A stretch of 64,000 nt of DNA from Nitrospira sp. (lineage in GTDB: Bacteria > Nitrospirota > Nitrospiria > Nitrospirales > Nitrospiraceae). A model generated the notes under the pieces. The model was not told the origin of the DNA, did not search any database, and saw nothing but the letters and a program-made list of their open reading frames with translations. The DNA lies in NCBI GenBank assembly GCA_030123565.1, contig CP126122.1, forward strand, positions 3,548,800 to 3,612,799, in the 5' to 3' direction. Positions 52,955 through 62,957 of this stretch are shown piece after piece (the first letter of the stretch is position 1; each line of letters starts with the position of its first letter). A program made the position numbers and the translations under genes.

Positions 52955-54208
52955 TTAGGGGGCGAAGGCCTGTAGGCTTTTGGTCGGGATCGGCCCGAGC
53001 GCCGTAATCGAAAGACGGTGTTGATCAAACAGGTCTTGTGCCACACGATAGATCTGATCGATCGTCACGCGATCGATTTCCGCCGTCATCTGTTCCAGCG
53101 ACACATGACAGCCTTGCGTCAACTCATCTTTTGCCAGCTTGCTCATGCGGCTATGTGAACTCTCCAAACCAAGCATCAAACTGCCCTTCATTTGGTTTTT
53201 AACGCGGGCCAGATCCTTCGCATCGACCCCATGTCTACGCAGCTTCTTGAGCTCCCGACAGACGACTTCCACGACACGCTGCACCTCTTTCGGGCGCGTG
53301 CCTGCGTAGACGGTGATCATGCCTCCATCTGAATAGGTAGAAAGATAGGAATAGATGGAATAGACGAGGCCTCGCTTCTCCCGCACTTCCTGAAAGAGCC
53401 GCGAGCTCACACTTCCTCCCAACACGCCATTAAGCGCATGGGCTGCATAACGGTCCTTGTGCCCGGCGGCCAAACCTTGCAGCCCCAAACAGAGATGGAC
53501 CTGCTCAAGCGTCTTGCGCTGGACCAACACCCCTCCCTTGACTTCAGGCGGGCGGCGATTCGGCCTGACTGCCGGCCCCTTGTGCGAACCGGAAAAGTAT
53601 CGAGCCAACAATTGCTCCAAACGTCTCCACGTGAAGTTGCCCGCCACCGCCACAACCGTCCGCTCCGGATCATAATGGGACCGCACATACGCCAACAGAT
53701 CGTTTCGATCGAGTGCCTGGATTCTCGGAGCCTGTCCGAGGATCGGCCGACCCAGCGGATGGCTTCCCAGGATGTGTTTCATATGGAGTTCCTGAACCAG
53801 ATCCTCCGGATCGTCCTGAACCATCCGAATCTCTTCGAGCACCACCTGTTTTTCCTTCTCGACCTCCTTGGATTCGAAGCGAGAACGGTAGAACAGATCG
53901 GAGAGCAGCTCCAAGGCAGTCTCCAATTGCTGGTCCAGCACCTTCACGTAAAAGGTCGTGGTTTCACGGGTCGTGAATGCATTCATTTCCCCGCCCAGCG
54001 CGTCGATCTCGCGGGAAATCTGCGTCGCCGACCGGCTTCGCGTCCCCTTGAAAAACATGTGCTCCAGGAAATGAGAGAGCCCTTCTTCCCCCGGCTGCTC
54101 ATCGCGGGATCCGACGTTCACCCAAATCCCGATCGTGACGGACTTCAGCGTCGGGATATGTTCCGCCACAATGCGCAACCGGTTGTCGAGGACGATCTTG
54201 CGGTACAC
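52955..54208 (-). CDS. M16-family zinc metallopeptidase
   Basis: A 417-residue protein of the pitrilysin / mitochondrial-processing-peptidase type. The inverted zinc motif HFLEH is near residue 46 in GLSHFLEHMFFKGT, and the third ligand is in EKEKQVVLEEIRM, about 75 residues later. The second, inactive half includes HLCLGLQGLAAGHKDRYAAHAL and SRLFQEVREKRGLVYSIYSY, the substrate-binding half of the clamshell. No signal peptide is visible. It follows pnp by six bases, as is common in many bacteria. Confidence 0.9.
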   Translation of the reverse strand: MYRKIVLDNRLRIVAEHIPTLKSVTIGIWVNVGSRDEQPGEEGLSHFLEHMFFKGTRSRSATQISREIDALGGEMNAFTTRETTTFYVKVLDQQLETALELLSDLFYRSRFESKEVEKEKQVVLEEIRMVQDDPEDLVQELHMKHILGSHPLGRPILGQAPRIQALDRNDLLAYVRSHYDPERTVVAVAGNFTWRRLEQLLARYFSGSHKGPAVRPNRRPPEVKGGVLVQRKTLEQVHLCLGLQGLAAGHKDRYAAHALNGVLGGSVSSRLFQEVREKRGLVYSIYSYLSTYSDGGMITVYAGTRPKEVQRVVEVVCRELKKLRRHGVDAKDLARVKNQMKGSLMLGLESSHSRMSKLAKDELTQGCHVSLEQMTAEIDRVTIDQIYRVAQDLFDQHRLSITALGPIPTKSLQAFAP

Positions 54209-54214
54209 GATCGA

Positions 54215-56332
54215 TTATCCTGCCGGAGTGGGCTCGGTGGTAGGAGAGCCGGCCGGCGCCGGCATCGCTTCTTTCCGGCTCAGACGAATCTTTCCCTGTT
54301 TGTCGATTTCCAGCACCTTCACCATGACCTGATCGCCTTCGGAGACCTCGTCGGAGACCGCCTTGACCCGATGGTGGGCCAGCTGAGAAATGTGCACCAG
54401 CCCATCCGTGCCGGGAAGCACTTCGACGAAGGCGCCGAAATCCATGATCTTCCGTACCGTCCCCAGATAGATCTTGCCGACCTCGACTTCCTCGGTCAGG
54501 CGCTTGATCATCTCGATGGCCTTCTGTGCCGAGGCCTCATCGGACGAGGCAATCGTGACATCGCCCGTGTCTTCGACATTGATCTTCACGCCGGTCTCCG
54601 CGATGATGCTGCGGATCATTTTTCCACCGGGGCCGATGACGTCGCGGATCTTGTCCTGCTTGATCTTCATCGGGAATATCCGCGGTGCGAAGGCCGACAG
54701 CTTGGTCCGCGGGGTGTTCAGGGCCTGGGCCATCCGCTCGAGGATGTGCAGTCGACCGGCTTTCGCCTGAGCCAGCGCTTCACGCATCAACGCCGACGTA
54801 ATCCCTCCGATCTTGATGTCCATCTGCAGAGCGGTGACGCCGTTCTTGGTTCCCGTCACCTTGAAATCCATATCACCCAGATGGTCTTCCAATCCCAGGA
54901 TATCGGAGAGAACCAGCACCTGGTCCCCTTCCTTGATCAATCCCATCGCGATCCCAGCCACCGGCTCCTTGATCGGAACACCCGCGTCCAACAGCGCCAG
55001 CGTGCCTCCGCAGACCGTGGCCATGGAAGACGACCCGTTCGATTCCAGAATTTCCGACACAATCCGCACCGTGTACGGAAACTTGTCTTTGCCCGGAATG
55101 ACTGATTTCAACGCCCGCTCCGCGAGGGCTCCGTGGCCCACTTCACGCCGTCCCGGCGACCGAAGCGGCCGCGCCTCACCGACACTGAAGGGCGGAAAAT
55201 TGTAATGCAGCATGAAGGTGCGCATGTACTCACCTTCCAAGGCGTCGATCCGTTGCTCGTCGTCCGTCGTTCCCAGCGTCACCACAGCCAAGCTCTGCGT
55301 TTCTCCGCGGGTAAACACGGCGGAGCCATGCGCACGCGGCAACACTCCGACTTCGCAGGTGATCGGACGAATGTCCGCCGGGCCACGACCATCGGCGCGT
55401 ACCCGCTTTTCGAGGATCATGTTGCGGACTTCCGTATACTCCAAGCCGTGGAAAATGATTTTCACATGCCGCGCCCGATTGGGATCGTCGGTCTTCAGCT
55501 TCTCGATCGTCTCCGCCAGTACCTGGTCCAAACGTTCCTGCCGCGCACTTTTGTTTGGAATGAGGATGGCTTCGCGAATCGGCCCCGCCACCAATGCGCG
55601 AACCTGTTCGCTCAGGGCCGCATCGATCGGCTCCTGCTCCACGGTCCGTTTCGGCTTGCCGGCCAGTCCGCGCAATTCTTCGATCTTCGCGACGATCCGC
55701 TTGATCTCGCCGTGCGCCAATTCGATGGCCTCCAACATGGTCGCTTCGGGCAATTCGCTCGCCCCCGCCTCGACCATCATCACCGCATCCGCCGTCCCTG
55801 CCACCACGAGATGGAGGTCGCTGGTCTCCAAGATCTCCAGATCGGGGTTCACCACGAACTGTCCGTTGACACGCCCGATCTTGACGCCCGCGATCGGACC
55901 GTTGAACGGAATCGGCGAGATCGCCAGCGCCGCGGAGGCCGCAATGATGCCGATGACATCCGATACGCCGCTCTTGTCGGCGGACAACACCGAGGCGATG
56001 ACTTGAGTGTCGAGGTAGTATCCCTCGGGGAACAGTGGACGAAGCGGCCGATCGATCAACCGGCTGGTGAGCACCTCCCGTTCCGACGGACGGCCTTCCC
56101 GTTTGAAATACCCGCCGGGAATCTTGCCCGCGGCGTAGGTCTTTTCCTGGTAATCCACGGTCAGCGGCAGAAAGTCCACGCCGGGCTTGACGGTTTGGGA
56201 CGCGACGGCCGTGGCGAGCACGACGGTATCACCATAGGTCGCCCAGATCGCGCCGTCCGCCTGTTTCGCAATACGGCCGGTCTCCAGCGTCAAGCGGCGA
56301 CCCGCCAGCTCGATGTCTACAACATGTTTCAT
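54215..56332 (-). CDS. pnp: Polyribonucleotide nucleotidyltransferase (PNPase)
   Basis: A 705-residue PNPase. Two RNase PH domains are present: FFPLTVDY-like [27 protein letters not shown] in the first and [20 protein letters not shown] plus [13 protein letters not shown] with catalytic aspartates in the second. A KH domain with [12 protein letters not shown] (about residues 555-615) and an S1 domain with [20 protein letters not shown] (about 620-690) bind RNA. It degrades RNA 3' to 5'. A long hairpin lies in its leader, between rpsO and pnp. Confidence 0.96.
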   Translation of the reverse strand: MKHVVDIELAGRRLTLETGRIAKQADGAIWATYGDTVVLATAVASQTVKPGVDFLPLTVDYQEKTYAAGKIPGGYFKREGRPSEREVLTSRLIDRPLRPLFPEGYYLDTQVIASVLSADKSGVSDVIGIIAASAALAISPIPFNGPIAGVKIGRVNGQFVVNPDLEILETSDLHLVVAGTADAVMMVEAGASELPEATMLEAIELAHGEIKRIVAKIEELRGLAGKPKRTVEQEPIDAALSEQVRALVAGPIREAILIPNKSARQERLDQVLAETIEKLKTDDPNRARHVKIIFHGLEYTEVRNMILEKRVRADGRGPADIRPITCEVGVLPRAHGSAVFTRGETQSLAVVTLGTTDDEQRIDALEGEYMRTFMLHYNFPPFSVGEARPLRSPGRREVGHGALAERALKSVIPGKDKFPYTVRIVSEILESNGSSSMATVCGGTLALLDAGVPIKEPVAGIAMGLIKEGDQVLVLSDILGLEDHLGDMDFKVTGTKNGVTALQMDIKIGGITSALMREALAQAKAGRLHILERMAQALNTPRTKLSAFAPRIFPMKIKQDKIRDVIGPGGKMIRSIIAETGVKINVEDTGDVTIASSDEASAQKAIEMIKRLTEEVEVGKIYLGTVRKIMDFGAFVEVLPGTDGLVHISQLAHHRVKAVSDEVSEGDQVMVKVLEIDKQGKIRLSRKEAMPAPAGSPTTEPTPAG

Positions 56333-56437
56333 CTATGGTCTCCTTCAGTTAAGTCCCACAGATGCCCACAGAGATAAGCTCAATCGGCATGGCCGGCCTT
56401 TGAACTTGTTTCAGTGTTCACCTGCGAGGACGATGGT

Positions 56438-56467
56438 GAGGCCGCCACACAGGACGGTGGCGGCCTC
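56438..56467 (-). promoter_or_regulatory. rpsO-pnp intergenic hairpin
   Basis: GAGGCCGCCAC (56438-56448) and GTGGCGGCCTC (56457-56467) form a perfect 11-bp GC-rich stem with an 8-base loop, starting 13 bases after rpsO. There is no T-run. In Escherichia coli an RNase III hairpin in this same gap controls pnp expression, and this may be the equivalent. Confidence 0.65.
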
Positions 56468-56480
56468 CTCGTTCACACAA

Positions 56481-56750
56481 CTACTTACGAATGCCCAGGC
56501 GCTCCAGAATCGCACGATACCGCGCCTCGTCGATATGGCGGAGGTAGTCCAGCAACCGCCGGCGACGTCCCACCAAGGTCAACAGCCCACGCCGGGAATG
56601 GTGGTCTTTCTTATGCAGCTTGAAATGCTCCGTCAAATAGGTAATCCGGTTCGTCAGGATGGCGATTTGCACCTCCGGCGAGCCGGTGTCCTTGTCATGC
56701 TGCTGAAAATTTTTCACCAATTCCGTCTTCACTTCTTTCACGAGTGCCAT
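56481..56750 (-). CDS. rpsO: Small ribosomal subunit protein uS15
   Basis: An 89-residue S15. The family pattern is complete: [36 protein letters not shown] and [20 protein letters not shown]. It binds the central domain of 16S rRNA and is usually encoded next to pnp, as here. It starts six bases after the truB stop. Confidence 0.96.
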   Translation of the reverse strand: MALVKEVKTELVKNFQQHDKDTGSPEVQIAILTNRITYLTEHFKLHKKDHHSRRGLLTLVGRRRRLLDYLRHIDEARYRAILERLGIRK

Positions 56751-56756
56751 ACGTCT

Positions 56757-57788
56757 CTACTCCTCTATTGGATTCGCGATTCTACCGCCCTGTGATTCTT
56801 CCGTGATCAAGACTTTTGAAACAGCAATCGGCTGTTCGCTCAAACCATGTTTCTCGATGTCCATGCCTGCCGGCAGGGTCCCGATGGCCAGCAGACGTCC
56901 CGCTTCGTCCTTGATACGGATGGCCCGCGTCGACCGCTCAAAGGAAGCGGTCGTCACGCCCACCCATGCCAGGATTTCGGAAGGGGGGATCGGCATTCCA
57001 TGCAACACCCGCCCGGCCGTCCCGGCTCCCACCCTGCAGGCCGGAAGACCGGCCAGCGCTTCGTCCAATGTGAGCATGGATGCGGCGAGTGTGCCCTGCT
57101 CAAGACGCGACTCTACTTCCTCCACCCTCAACGCCTGCTCCAGGGTCAGCGGGCCGACTCGTTCACGCACCAACATCGTCATATGGCCGCCGACGCCCAG
57201 CCTTTGTCCGATATCCGCACAAAGCGTCCTGATATAGGTCCCCTTGGAACAGGCCACCCGCAGCGTCACATCCGGAATCTGAACCCGAACGACGTCGAGA
57301 CGAGAGACGGTCACCTCTCGAGCTTGGCGCGCCACATCCCGTCCGGCCCTTGCGGCCTTGTACAACGGAACCCCCCCGACCTTCACCGCGGAATACATGG
57401 GGGGCACCTGCTGAATGGGCCCTTCAAACTCTGCCGCGACCTCGCGGACACGTTCTTCCGTGATCGATTCAGTCGGCGCTCGCTGAAGCAAGGTCCCTGT
57501 GGCATCCTGCGTGTCGGTAGTCTCTCCGAGTCGCAAGCCTGCCAGATAGGTTTTGTCCCATTCCAGCAAATATTCGGCGATGCGCGTCCCACGTCCCACG
57601 AGCAAGGGCAAGACACCGGTCGCCGCCGGATCCAGCGTCCCGGCATGGCCCAATTTCATCCCGCGCAACTTCCCCCGGATCCGCGCCACCACGTCATGCG
57701 AGGTCCACCCTGCTTCCTTGTGGACGTTCAATACGCCGTCTTGGAGGGCAGCGCCCACCTGTGCTTCCGTCGCGGCAATCATCGTCAT
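56757..57788 (-). CDS. truB: tRNA pseudouridine(55) synthase TruB
   Basis: A 343-residue enzyme that makes the pseudouridine at position 55 in the T-loop of tRNAs. The catalytic Asp is Asp53 in KLGHAGTLDPAATGVLPL. Further TruB elements are TYLAGLRLGETTDTQDATG, QVPPMYSAVKVGG and the KGTYIRTLCADIG loop. The C-terminal extension (about residues 240-340) includes a PUA-like domain. Start at 57788 or two codons later. Starts three bases after rbfA. Confidence 0.94.
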   Translation of the reverse strand: MTMIAATEAQVGAALQDGVLNVHKEAGWTSHDVVARIRGKLRGMKLGHAGTLDPAATGVLPLLVGRGTRIAEYLLEWDKTYLAGLRLGETTDTQDATGTLLQRAPTESITEERVREVAAEFEGPIQQVPPMYSAVKVGGVPLYKAARAGRDVARQAREVTVSRLDVVRVQIPDVTLRVACSKGTYIRTLCADIGQRLGVGGHMTMLVRERVGPLTLEQALRVEEVESRLEQGTLAASMLTLDEALAGLPACRVGAGTAGRVLHGMPIPPSEILAWVGVTTASFERSTRAIRIKDEAGRLLAIGTLPAGMDIEKHGLSEQPIAVSKVLITEESQGGRIANPIEE

Positions 57789-57791
57789 GTG

Positions 57792-58184
57792 CTAGGCATC
57801 GGCACGCGGGGTTTCAACGGCCGTCTCATCTTGATCACGGTGCAGGCCTTCCAGCAGTTGCAAGACACGATCGCCTCTCGGGCCGCTCACATCCTTCACG
57901 AACGTCACCTCGGGCAGGTACCGCAACGCCAACCGCCGACCCAATTCAGCGCGGACAAAGCCGCTCGCCTTCGCCAACCCGTCGAACACCTGCCGCTCGT
58001 CTTCATTGCGCTCCATGGTCGTGACAAAGATTCGCGCGATACGCAGATCCTTGGTCAGTTCCACATCGGTCACCGTGACGGAACGCACGCGCGGGTCTTT
58101 GATCTTCCGCATCAGGATGTCGGCGACTTCCATGCGAATCTGATCCGCCACGCGCTCGGCCCGGCTGTATGTCGCTTTAGTCAT
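57792..58184 (-). CDS. rbfA: Ribosome-binding factor A
   Basis: A 130-residue RbfA with the KH-like fold pattern RAERVADQIRMEVADILMRK, VTVTDVELTKDLRIARIFV and LRYLPEVTFVKD. It assists late maturation of the 30S subunit. The C-terminal tail of about 25 residues is acidic. Preceded by the ylxP-like gene and followed by truB. Confidence 0.93.
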   Translation of the reverse strand: MTKATYSRAERVADQIRMEVADILMRKIKDPRVRSVTVTDVELTKDLRIARIFVTTMERNEDERQVFDGLAKASGFVRAELGRRLALRYLPEVTFVKDVSGPRGDRVLQLLEGLHRDQDETAVETPRADA

Positions 58185-58193
58185 GGTGCCGCC

Positions 58194-58475
58194 TTAGAGC
58201 AATTCGATGCGTGACCGCACCAGCTGGATCGTGGGTACGCTTCGGATCAAATTCACGGCTTGATCCAGCACTTGATTGACATGGGCGGATTCGTTGGCCA
58301 CACAGGCCAAACCGAGAATCGCCTTCTGCCACAAGTCCTGATCCCCGACCTCGGCCACCGAGACATTGAACTTATCTCGCAGCCGACTTTTCACGCTCTG
58401 CAGAACCTGGCGCTTGTCTTTCAATGAATGGCCGTCGGGAATGAACAGTTCAACCGTACAGAGCCCGACGATCAT
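58194..58475 (-). CDS. YlxP-like (DUF503) protein
   Basis: A 93-residue DUF503/YlxP protein: [20 protein letters not shown] at the N-terminus, then [23 protein letters not shown] and a conserved VNESAHV-like [19 protein letters not shown] segment. Its precise role is not settled; it is usually found between infB and rbfA, exactly as here, and is thought to act with them in translation or ribosome assembly. ATGA overlap with infB. Confidence 0.9.
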   Translation of the reverse strand: MIVGLCTVELFIPDGHSLKDKRQVLQSVKSRLRDKFNVSVAEVGDQDLWQKAILGLACVANESAHVNQVLDQAVNLIRSVPTIQLVRSRIELL

Positions 58476-61087
58476 GCCCGATGACTTTGCGGAGACGCAC
58501 CCCGGTTTGCCGGTTCAAGCTTGGCGGCAATCTTATCGAAGACATAGGCTTCGATAATGTCTCCGGATTTGAGGTCATTGAAATTCTCGATCGTGATGCC
58601 GCACTCATATCCCTGCTGCACTTCACGCACGTCGTCCTTGAACCGCCGGAGCGACCCCAACTTACCTTCGTAGACCACCACATGGTCTCGAATCACCCGC
58701 GCGCCGACGCTGGCCCGAGAGACGACGCCGTCCACCACGTAGCAACCAGCCACCAGGCCGGCTTTTGGAATCGTAAACACCTGCCGCACCTCCGCCCGTC
58801 CAAGGACGCGCTCCTTCAGCATCGGCTCCAGCAGCCCCTCCATCGCCGCGCGGATATCGTTCAGCGCATCATAAATGATGCTGTAGAGGCGCACGTCGAC
58901 ACCTTCACGCTCGGCCAGCGCAGCCGCTTTCGGCTCCGGGCGGATATTGAATCCGATCACGATCGCCTTGGAGGCCGCCGCCAACAGAATGTCCGTCTCC
59001 GTGATGCCGCCCACGCCGCTGTGCATGACGCGCAGTTTCACGGCTCCGGCGGGCATTTTTTCCACCGCGGCAGCCAAGGCTTCGGCCGACCCCTGCACGT
59101 CGGCTTTGATGACGATGGGCAATTCTTTGACGTTGCCTTCTTGAATCTTGGCGAACAAATCATCCAGACTGACTTTCGCCGGCCCGGCCAGTTCGGCAGC
59201 CCGCTGCTTCCTGGCCCGTTCCTCGGCAATTTCACGGGCGACGCGCTCATCCTTCACGATGGTGAACAGATCCCCAGCTGAAGGCACGCCCGGCAAACCG
59301 ATCACCTCGACAGGAACCGACGGGCCGGCCTCGGAGGTTTTGCTCCCCGTGTCCGTGACCAGCGCCCGGACACGACCGCTGAAGTTTCCCACCACAAAGG
59401 CGTCTCCGACATGCAGAGTTCCGCTTTGCACCAATACCGTGGCGACCGGTCCCCGTCCCCGATCCAGCTTCGCCTCGATCACCAGGCCTTTCGCCATGCG
59501 TGAGGGGTCCGCTTTCAACTCCAGCACTTCCGCCTGCAGCAGAATCATCTCCAAGAGCTGATCCAGCCCGGTCCGCTGCTTGGCGGAGACTTCCACCATG
59601 ATCGTATCGCCGCCCCAAGCCTCGGGAATCAACCCATGTTCGGTCAGGGCATTCTTGACACGATCGACGTTGGACCCGGGCTTGTCGATCTTGTTGATCG
59701 CCACGATCAAGGGTACTCCAGCGGCCTTCGCATGGTGAATGGCTTCCACCGTTTGCGGCATGACACCGTCGTCGGCCGCGACCACCAGAATTACGATGTC
59801 CGTCGCCTTGGCTCCCCGCGCGCGCATGGCCGTGAAGGCTTCGTGGCCAGGGGTATCGAGGAAAGTCACTTGTTTGCCGCGGACGCCGACGATGTACGCA
59901 CCGATATGTTGCGTGATCCCCCCGGCCTCCCCCTCGGCCACTTTCGTTTGGCGAATCGCATCGAGCAGAGAGGTTTTCCCGTGATCGACATGCCCCATGA
60001 TCGTGACGACCGGCGGGCGCGGCACGGCATGTTCCTCACCGGCTGACTGCGCGGCCTCTTCGAGCAACTCCTCGCCGACCTTTTCCGTCGAGACCTCCAC
60101 CTTGGTACCGTACTCTTCGGCGATCAACGAGGCCGCTTCGAGATTGATGGGCTGATTGAAGGTCACCATCTGGCCCATCTCCATCAGCTTTCGCACAATG
60201 TCCGCCGGCCGCTGACCGATGAGTTCGGCAAATTCCTTGACGCTCACTCCTGCGCTCAATTTCACGCTTTTCTTTCTCGGTTTTGTGACTTCCGTGGGCG
60301 ACGCATGGTGAATATGTCTGGATCGGTCTTCACGCCGTTGCACGGGGATGGCCCGCAGGTCTCCCCATCGAGTGGCATCGTTTTTAAACTTCGTCTCGTC
60401 TTCTTCCCGCGTCCGGGGCGCCTTTTTGGCCTTCTTCAATTTCTCACGCGCAGCCGCTTCGCTCTCCAGCACTTCGGTGACCATACCCTTCTTCTTCGCC
60501 AGGGCGGCGAGGGCATCGAGCGCGGGAGTCGTCGTCACGGGCGCTTGAACCGGCGTGGCCGGCGATTCTGTCGAGGCCGCCACGACGGCCGGCTGGTTCA
60601 CCGCCTCCTCTGATGAAACAGGCTCCGACGGGGCCGTTCCAGCCGCCTCAGGACCAGAGCCGACGGCCGGCGCAACGGCTGCGGCTTCTCCTCCCGGATG
60701 GACGGCATGGGCAGGAGGAACCGTCGCAAAAGCGGCTTCCGCCGCCGCGAGAGGCGCCACACCATCTTCAGCGCCCTCTTCTTTCTTCTTTTTAATGAGA
60801 ATGCGTTTCTTATCGGGCTTCTGAGGCTCCTCGTGCGTCACCGCATGCGCCTTCTCATGCGAGAGAGCGGTATCTTTCGTCGAACGAAGCCCTTTCTTGA
60901 CATCGTGCCCACCCGACAGGGCCTCACCGGCCCGCGCCTTGGAACTCAACTTCTCCAACGCGATGCGAACCGACGCCTCATCCAGGGCGCTGCTGTGGGA
61001 TGCCACAGGAATCCCGAGTCGCTTCAGTTCGGGAATCAGTTCCCGATTTTCCATCCCCAACTGCTTTGCTAATTCGTACACCCGCAT
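58472..61087 (-). CDS. infB: Translation initiation factor IF-2
   Basis: An 871-residue IF-2. The IF2-N domain is at residues 1-50 ([20 protein letters not shown]). A long Ala/Pro/Glu/Val-rich, low-complexity linker follows to about residue 240, then a second IF2-N region. The GTPase domain begins near residue 355 with [26 protein letters not shown] and NKIDKPG follow. The C-terminal domains carry [13 protein letters not shown] and [11 protein letters not shown]. It places initiator tRNA on the 30S subunit. I use the ATG at 61087; an upstream start would add eight atypical residues. Confidence 0.96.
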   Translation of the reverse strand: MRVYELAKQLGMENRELIPELKRLGIPVASHSSALDEASVRIALEKLSSKARAGEALSGGHDVKKGLRSTKDTALSHEKAHAVTHEEPQKPDKKRILIKKKKEEGAEDGVAPLAAAEAAFATVPPAHAVHPGGEAAAVAPAVGSGPEAAGTAPSEPVSSEEAVNQPAVVAASTESPATPVQAPVTTTPALDALAALAKKKGMVTEVLESEAAAREKLKKAKKAPRTREEDETKFKNDATRWGDLRAIPVQRREDRSRHIHHASPTEVTKPRKKSVKLSAGVSVKEFAELIGQRPADIVRKLMEMGQMVTFNQPINLEAASLIAEEYGTKVEVSTEKVGEELLEEAAQSAGEEHAVPRPPVVTIMGHVDHGKTSLLDAIRQTKVAEGEAGGITQHIGAYIVGVRGKQVTFLDTPGHEAFTAMRARGAKATDIVILVVAADDGVMPQTVEAIHHAKAAGVPLIVAINKIDKPGSNVDRVKNALTEHGLIPEAWGGDTIMVEVSAKQRTGLDQLLEMILLQAEVLELKADPSRMAKGLVIEAKLDRGRGPVATVLVQSGTLHVGDAFVVGNFSGRVRALVTDTGSKTSEAGPSVPVEVIGLPGVPSAGDLFTIVKDERVAREIAEERARKQRAAELAGPAKVSLDDLFAKIQEGNVKELPIVIKADVQGSAEALAAAVEKMPAGAVKLRVMHSGVGGITETDILLAAASKAIVIGFNIRPEPKAAALAEREGVDVRLYSIIYDALNDIRAAMEGLLEPMLKERVLGRAEVRQVFTIPKAGLVAGCYVVDGVVSRASVGARVIRDHVVVYEGKLGSLRRFKDDVREVQQGYECGITIENFNDLKSGDIIEAYVFDKIAAKLEPANRGASPQSHRA

Positions 61088-61127
61088 ACAGTACCGCTCA
61101 GCTCCACCCACTTAGAGAATTGCCGTT

Positions 61128-61150
61128 CGGCCCATGAAAATTGTGGGCCG
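61128..61150 (-). promoter_or_regulatory. nusA-infB intergenic hairpin
   Basis: CGGCCCA (61128-61134) and TGGGCCG (61144-61150) form a 7-bp stem with a 9-base loop in the 65-base gap between nusA and infB. There is no T-run on the minus strand, so it is more likely an RNA processing or stability element than a terminator. Confidence 0.4.
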
Positions 61151-61152
61151 CT

Positions 61153-62292
61153 TCAGTCCGCCTGTTGCGCCGCAGCCCGCGCCTCATCCTGCTGACGCTG
61201 CGCCTCGGTCTCCTCCGCCAGGGCCGCCTTGATCTCCCGATCCCGCTCGGCCTTTTCCTTCTCATATTCGGTCGCGCTGATGATGTCGATCTTCCAGCCG
61301 GTCAACCGCGCGGCCAGCCGCACATTTTGTCCGTTCTTGCCGATCGCCAGAGACAACTGCGAGTCCGCCACCACCACCAGCGCCGATTTCTTTTCTTCGT
61401 CGATCCCGACCTTCTCGATCGTGGCAGGATTCAACGCCTCCGCGATAAACACGCGCGGATCTTGCGTCCAGGTGATGATGTCGATCTTTTCACCGCGCAA
61501 CTCGCGGACCACGGCCTGCACCCGCGACCCCTTGATGCCGACACAGGCCCCCACCGGGTCCACGGCCTTGTCGCGCGAGGAGACCGCGATCTTGGTGCGA
61601 TCACCTGGCTCACGTACGATCGACTTGATCTCGACGATCTTTTCCCCGACTTCCGGGACTTCCAGTTCGAACAGTTTCGCCACGAACTGCGGGTGGCTGC
61701 GCGAGAGGATGACCTGTACATCCTTGGGCGTACGGCGCACTTCCAAGAGCAATGCTTTCACACGATCGCCGCGCCGATAGGTTTCACGTGGGATCTGCTC
61801 TTGAATGGGGAGGATCGCCTCGGTCTTGCCGAGATCCACCAGAAAATTCCGTCGCTCCATCCCGAGAATGATGCCGTTGACCAGGTCGCCCTGCCTGGTC
61901 GAATATTCCTTCTGAACGGCTTCCCATTCGGCCTCTCGCACCTTCTGAAAGATGACCTGCTTGGCCGTCTGAGCCGCGATGCGCCCCAGTTCATCCATTT
62001 CGATCAGGGAGCCGATTTCGTCGCCGACCTCTGCGCCCTCGTCATATTGGCGCGCTTCCTTCAGGGAGATTTCGGCTTTCGGATTGGCGACCGTATCGAC
62101 GATCACCTTCTTCGACACGACCGAGATCTCGCCGGTTTTGGGATCGATTTCTACCTGGATGTTCTCTGCCTGGCCAAATCGTTTCTTCGCAGCGGTCTGA
62201 AGTGCGGACTCGATCGCGCCAATGACCCTGGCCTTGTCGATTCCTTTTTGGCGGCCGATTTCATCGATGACTGCGATCAACTCTCGGTTCAT
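61153..62292 (-). CDS. nusA: Transcription elongation/termination factor NusA
   Basis: A 379-residue NusA. The N-terminal RNA-polymerase-binding domain is residues 1-125. An S1 domain begins near residue 130 with GDLVNGIILGMERRNFLVDL, and two KH domains follow: GACVGIKGSRVQAVVRELRG and SLAIGKNGQNVRLAARLTG. The acidic AR repeats of the enteric protein are missing; instead there is a short Glu/Ala/Gln-rich tail. NusA controls pausing, termination and antitermination, and can regulate its own operon. Confidence 0.95.
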   Translation of the reverse strand: MNRELIAVIDEIGRQKGIDKARVIGAIESALQTAAKKRFGQAENIQVEIDPKTGEISVVSKKVIVDTVANPKAEISLKEARQYDEGAEVGDEIGSLIEMDELGRIAAQTAKQVIFQKVREAEWEAVQKEYSTRQGDLVNGIILGMERRNFLVDLGKTEAILPIQEQIPRETYRRGDRVKALLLEVRRTPKDVQVILSRSHPQFVAKLFELEVPEVGEKIVEIKSIVREPGDRTKIAVSSRDKAVDPVGACVGIKGSRVQAVVRELRGEKIDIITWTQDPRVFIAEALNPATIEKVGIDEEKKSALVVVADSQLSLAIGKNGQNVRLAARLTGWKIDIISATEYEKEKAERDREIKAALAEETEAQRQQDEARAAAQQAD

Positions 62293-62351
62293 GGATCACA
62301 CCTCATGGTTAACACTGCGCCCCGGCACCCCTTGCCGCCCATTTAAAACTC

Positions 62352-62867
62352 CTAAAACTCCACGTTCCGACGCGCCAAGGCAATCTGCTCAAGCTCAACC
62401 CGAACGGTTTCCGTATTTTTTTTCTGTTGTACCGCAAGTGTCACGGCATGCTCCTCAACATCGACCAAGGTTCCCACGAGCCGCCATTGCCCCTGCATCG
62501 GCCGGCGCAACTTGAGGTTCACCGGCTGCCCGATCAGGCGCCGATAGTCCTCCGGTCCCCGTAAGGGACGATCCAGGCCGGGTGATGAAACTTCCAGCGT
62601 ATAGGCGTGCGGGAAGGGATCGATGACATCCAGCGCCGGACTCAGCGAGCGATGCGCCTGCTCGCAGTCCGTCAGCGTGATACCGCCCGGCTTGTCGATA
62701 AAGACACGAATCACGGTCCTGGGGCCCTGGCCGACACAGACTGTCTCGACTAACTCAAGGCCATGGGACCGTAAAATAGGAGCCGCGAGTTCTTGCACTC
62801 GCAGGTGGAGGGCCTCGGTCCTTTTCATCGAGGACTTGCCCGCCGACAGTGCTCCCGCTTCACTCAT
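62352..62867 (-). CDS. rimP: Ribosome maturation factor RimP
   Basis: A RimP protein of about 171 residues with the pattern LVETVCVGQGPRTVIRVFIDKPGG-type N-domain (HGLELVETV, RVFIDKPGGITL), LEVSSPGLDRPLRGPEDYRR and a C-terminal SH3-like barrel. It assists 30S assembly and is the usual first gene before nusA. I choose the ATG at 62867; a TTG two codons earlier and an ATG at 62828 (MKRTEALHLRV) are also possible. There are only about 20 bases between the start and the upstream terminator. Confidence 0.9.
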   Translation of the reverse strand: MSEAGALSAGKSSMKRTEALHLRVQELAAPILRSHGLELVETVCVGQGPRTVIRVFIDKPGGITLTDCEQAHRSLSPALDVIDPFPHAYTLEVSSPGLDRPLRGPEDYRRLIGQPVNLKLRRPMQGQWRLVGTLVDVEEHAVTLAVQQKKNTETVRVELEQIALARRNVEF

Positions 62868-62885
62868 AGACAAAAAAGAAGCTCA

Positions 62886-62912
62886 AACAAAAAAGTGGGC
62901 CTGGGCCCACTT
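62886..62912 (-). terminator. Rho-independent terminator between dat and rimP
   Basis: AAGTGGGCC (62893-62901) and GGCCCACTT (62904-62912) are perfectly complementary. On the minus strand the stem is followed directly by TTTTGTT. It should terminate dat transcripts. It lies 19 bases before the rimP ATG, leaving no space for a normal promoter between them. Confidence 0.85.
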
Positions 62913-62957
62913 AAAGCGCAGGAACCATACCACGCCGCTTTATTGAAAGCAAGGGCA

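Noticed and set aside
53438-55105. Plus-strand open frame of 555 codons
   Set aside because: Antisense to the M16 peptidase and pnp, both of which have complete family motifs; the frame is His/Arg-rich shadow sequence.
60040-60800. Separate secreted or repetitive protein in the Ala/Pro-rich region
   Set aside because: This is the low-complexity linker of IF-2, in frame with both the IF2-N and GTPase domains.
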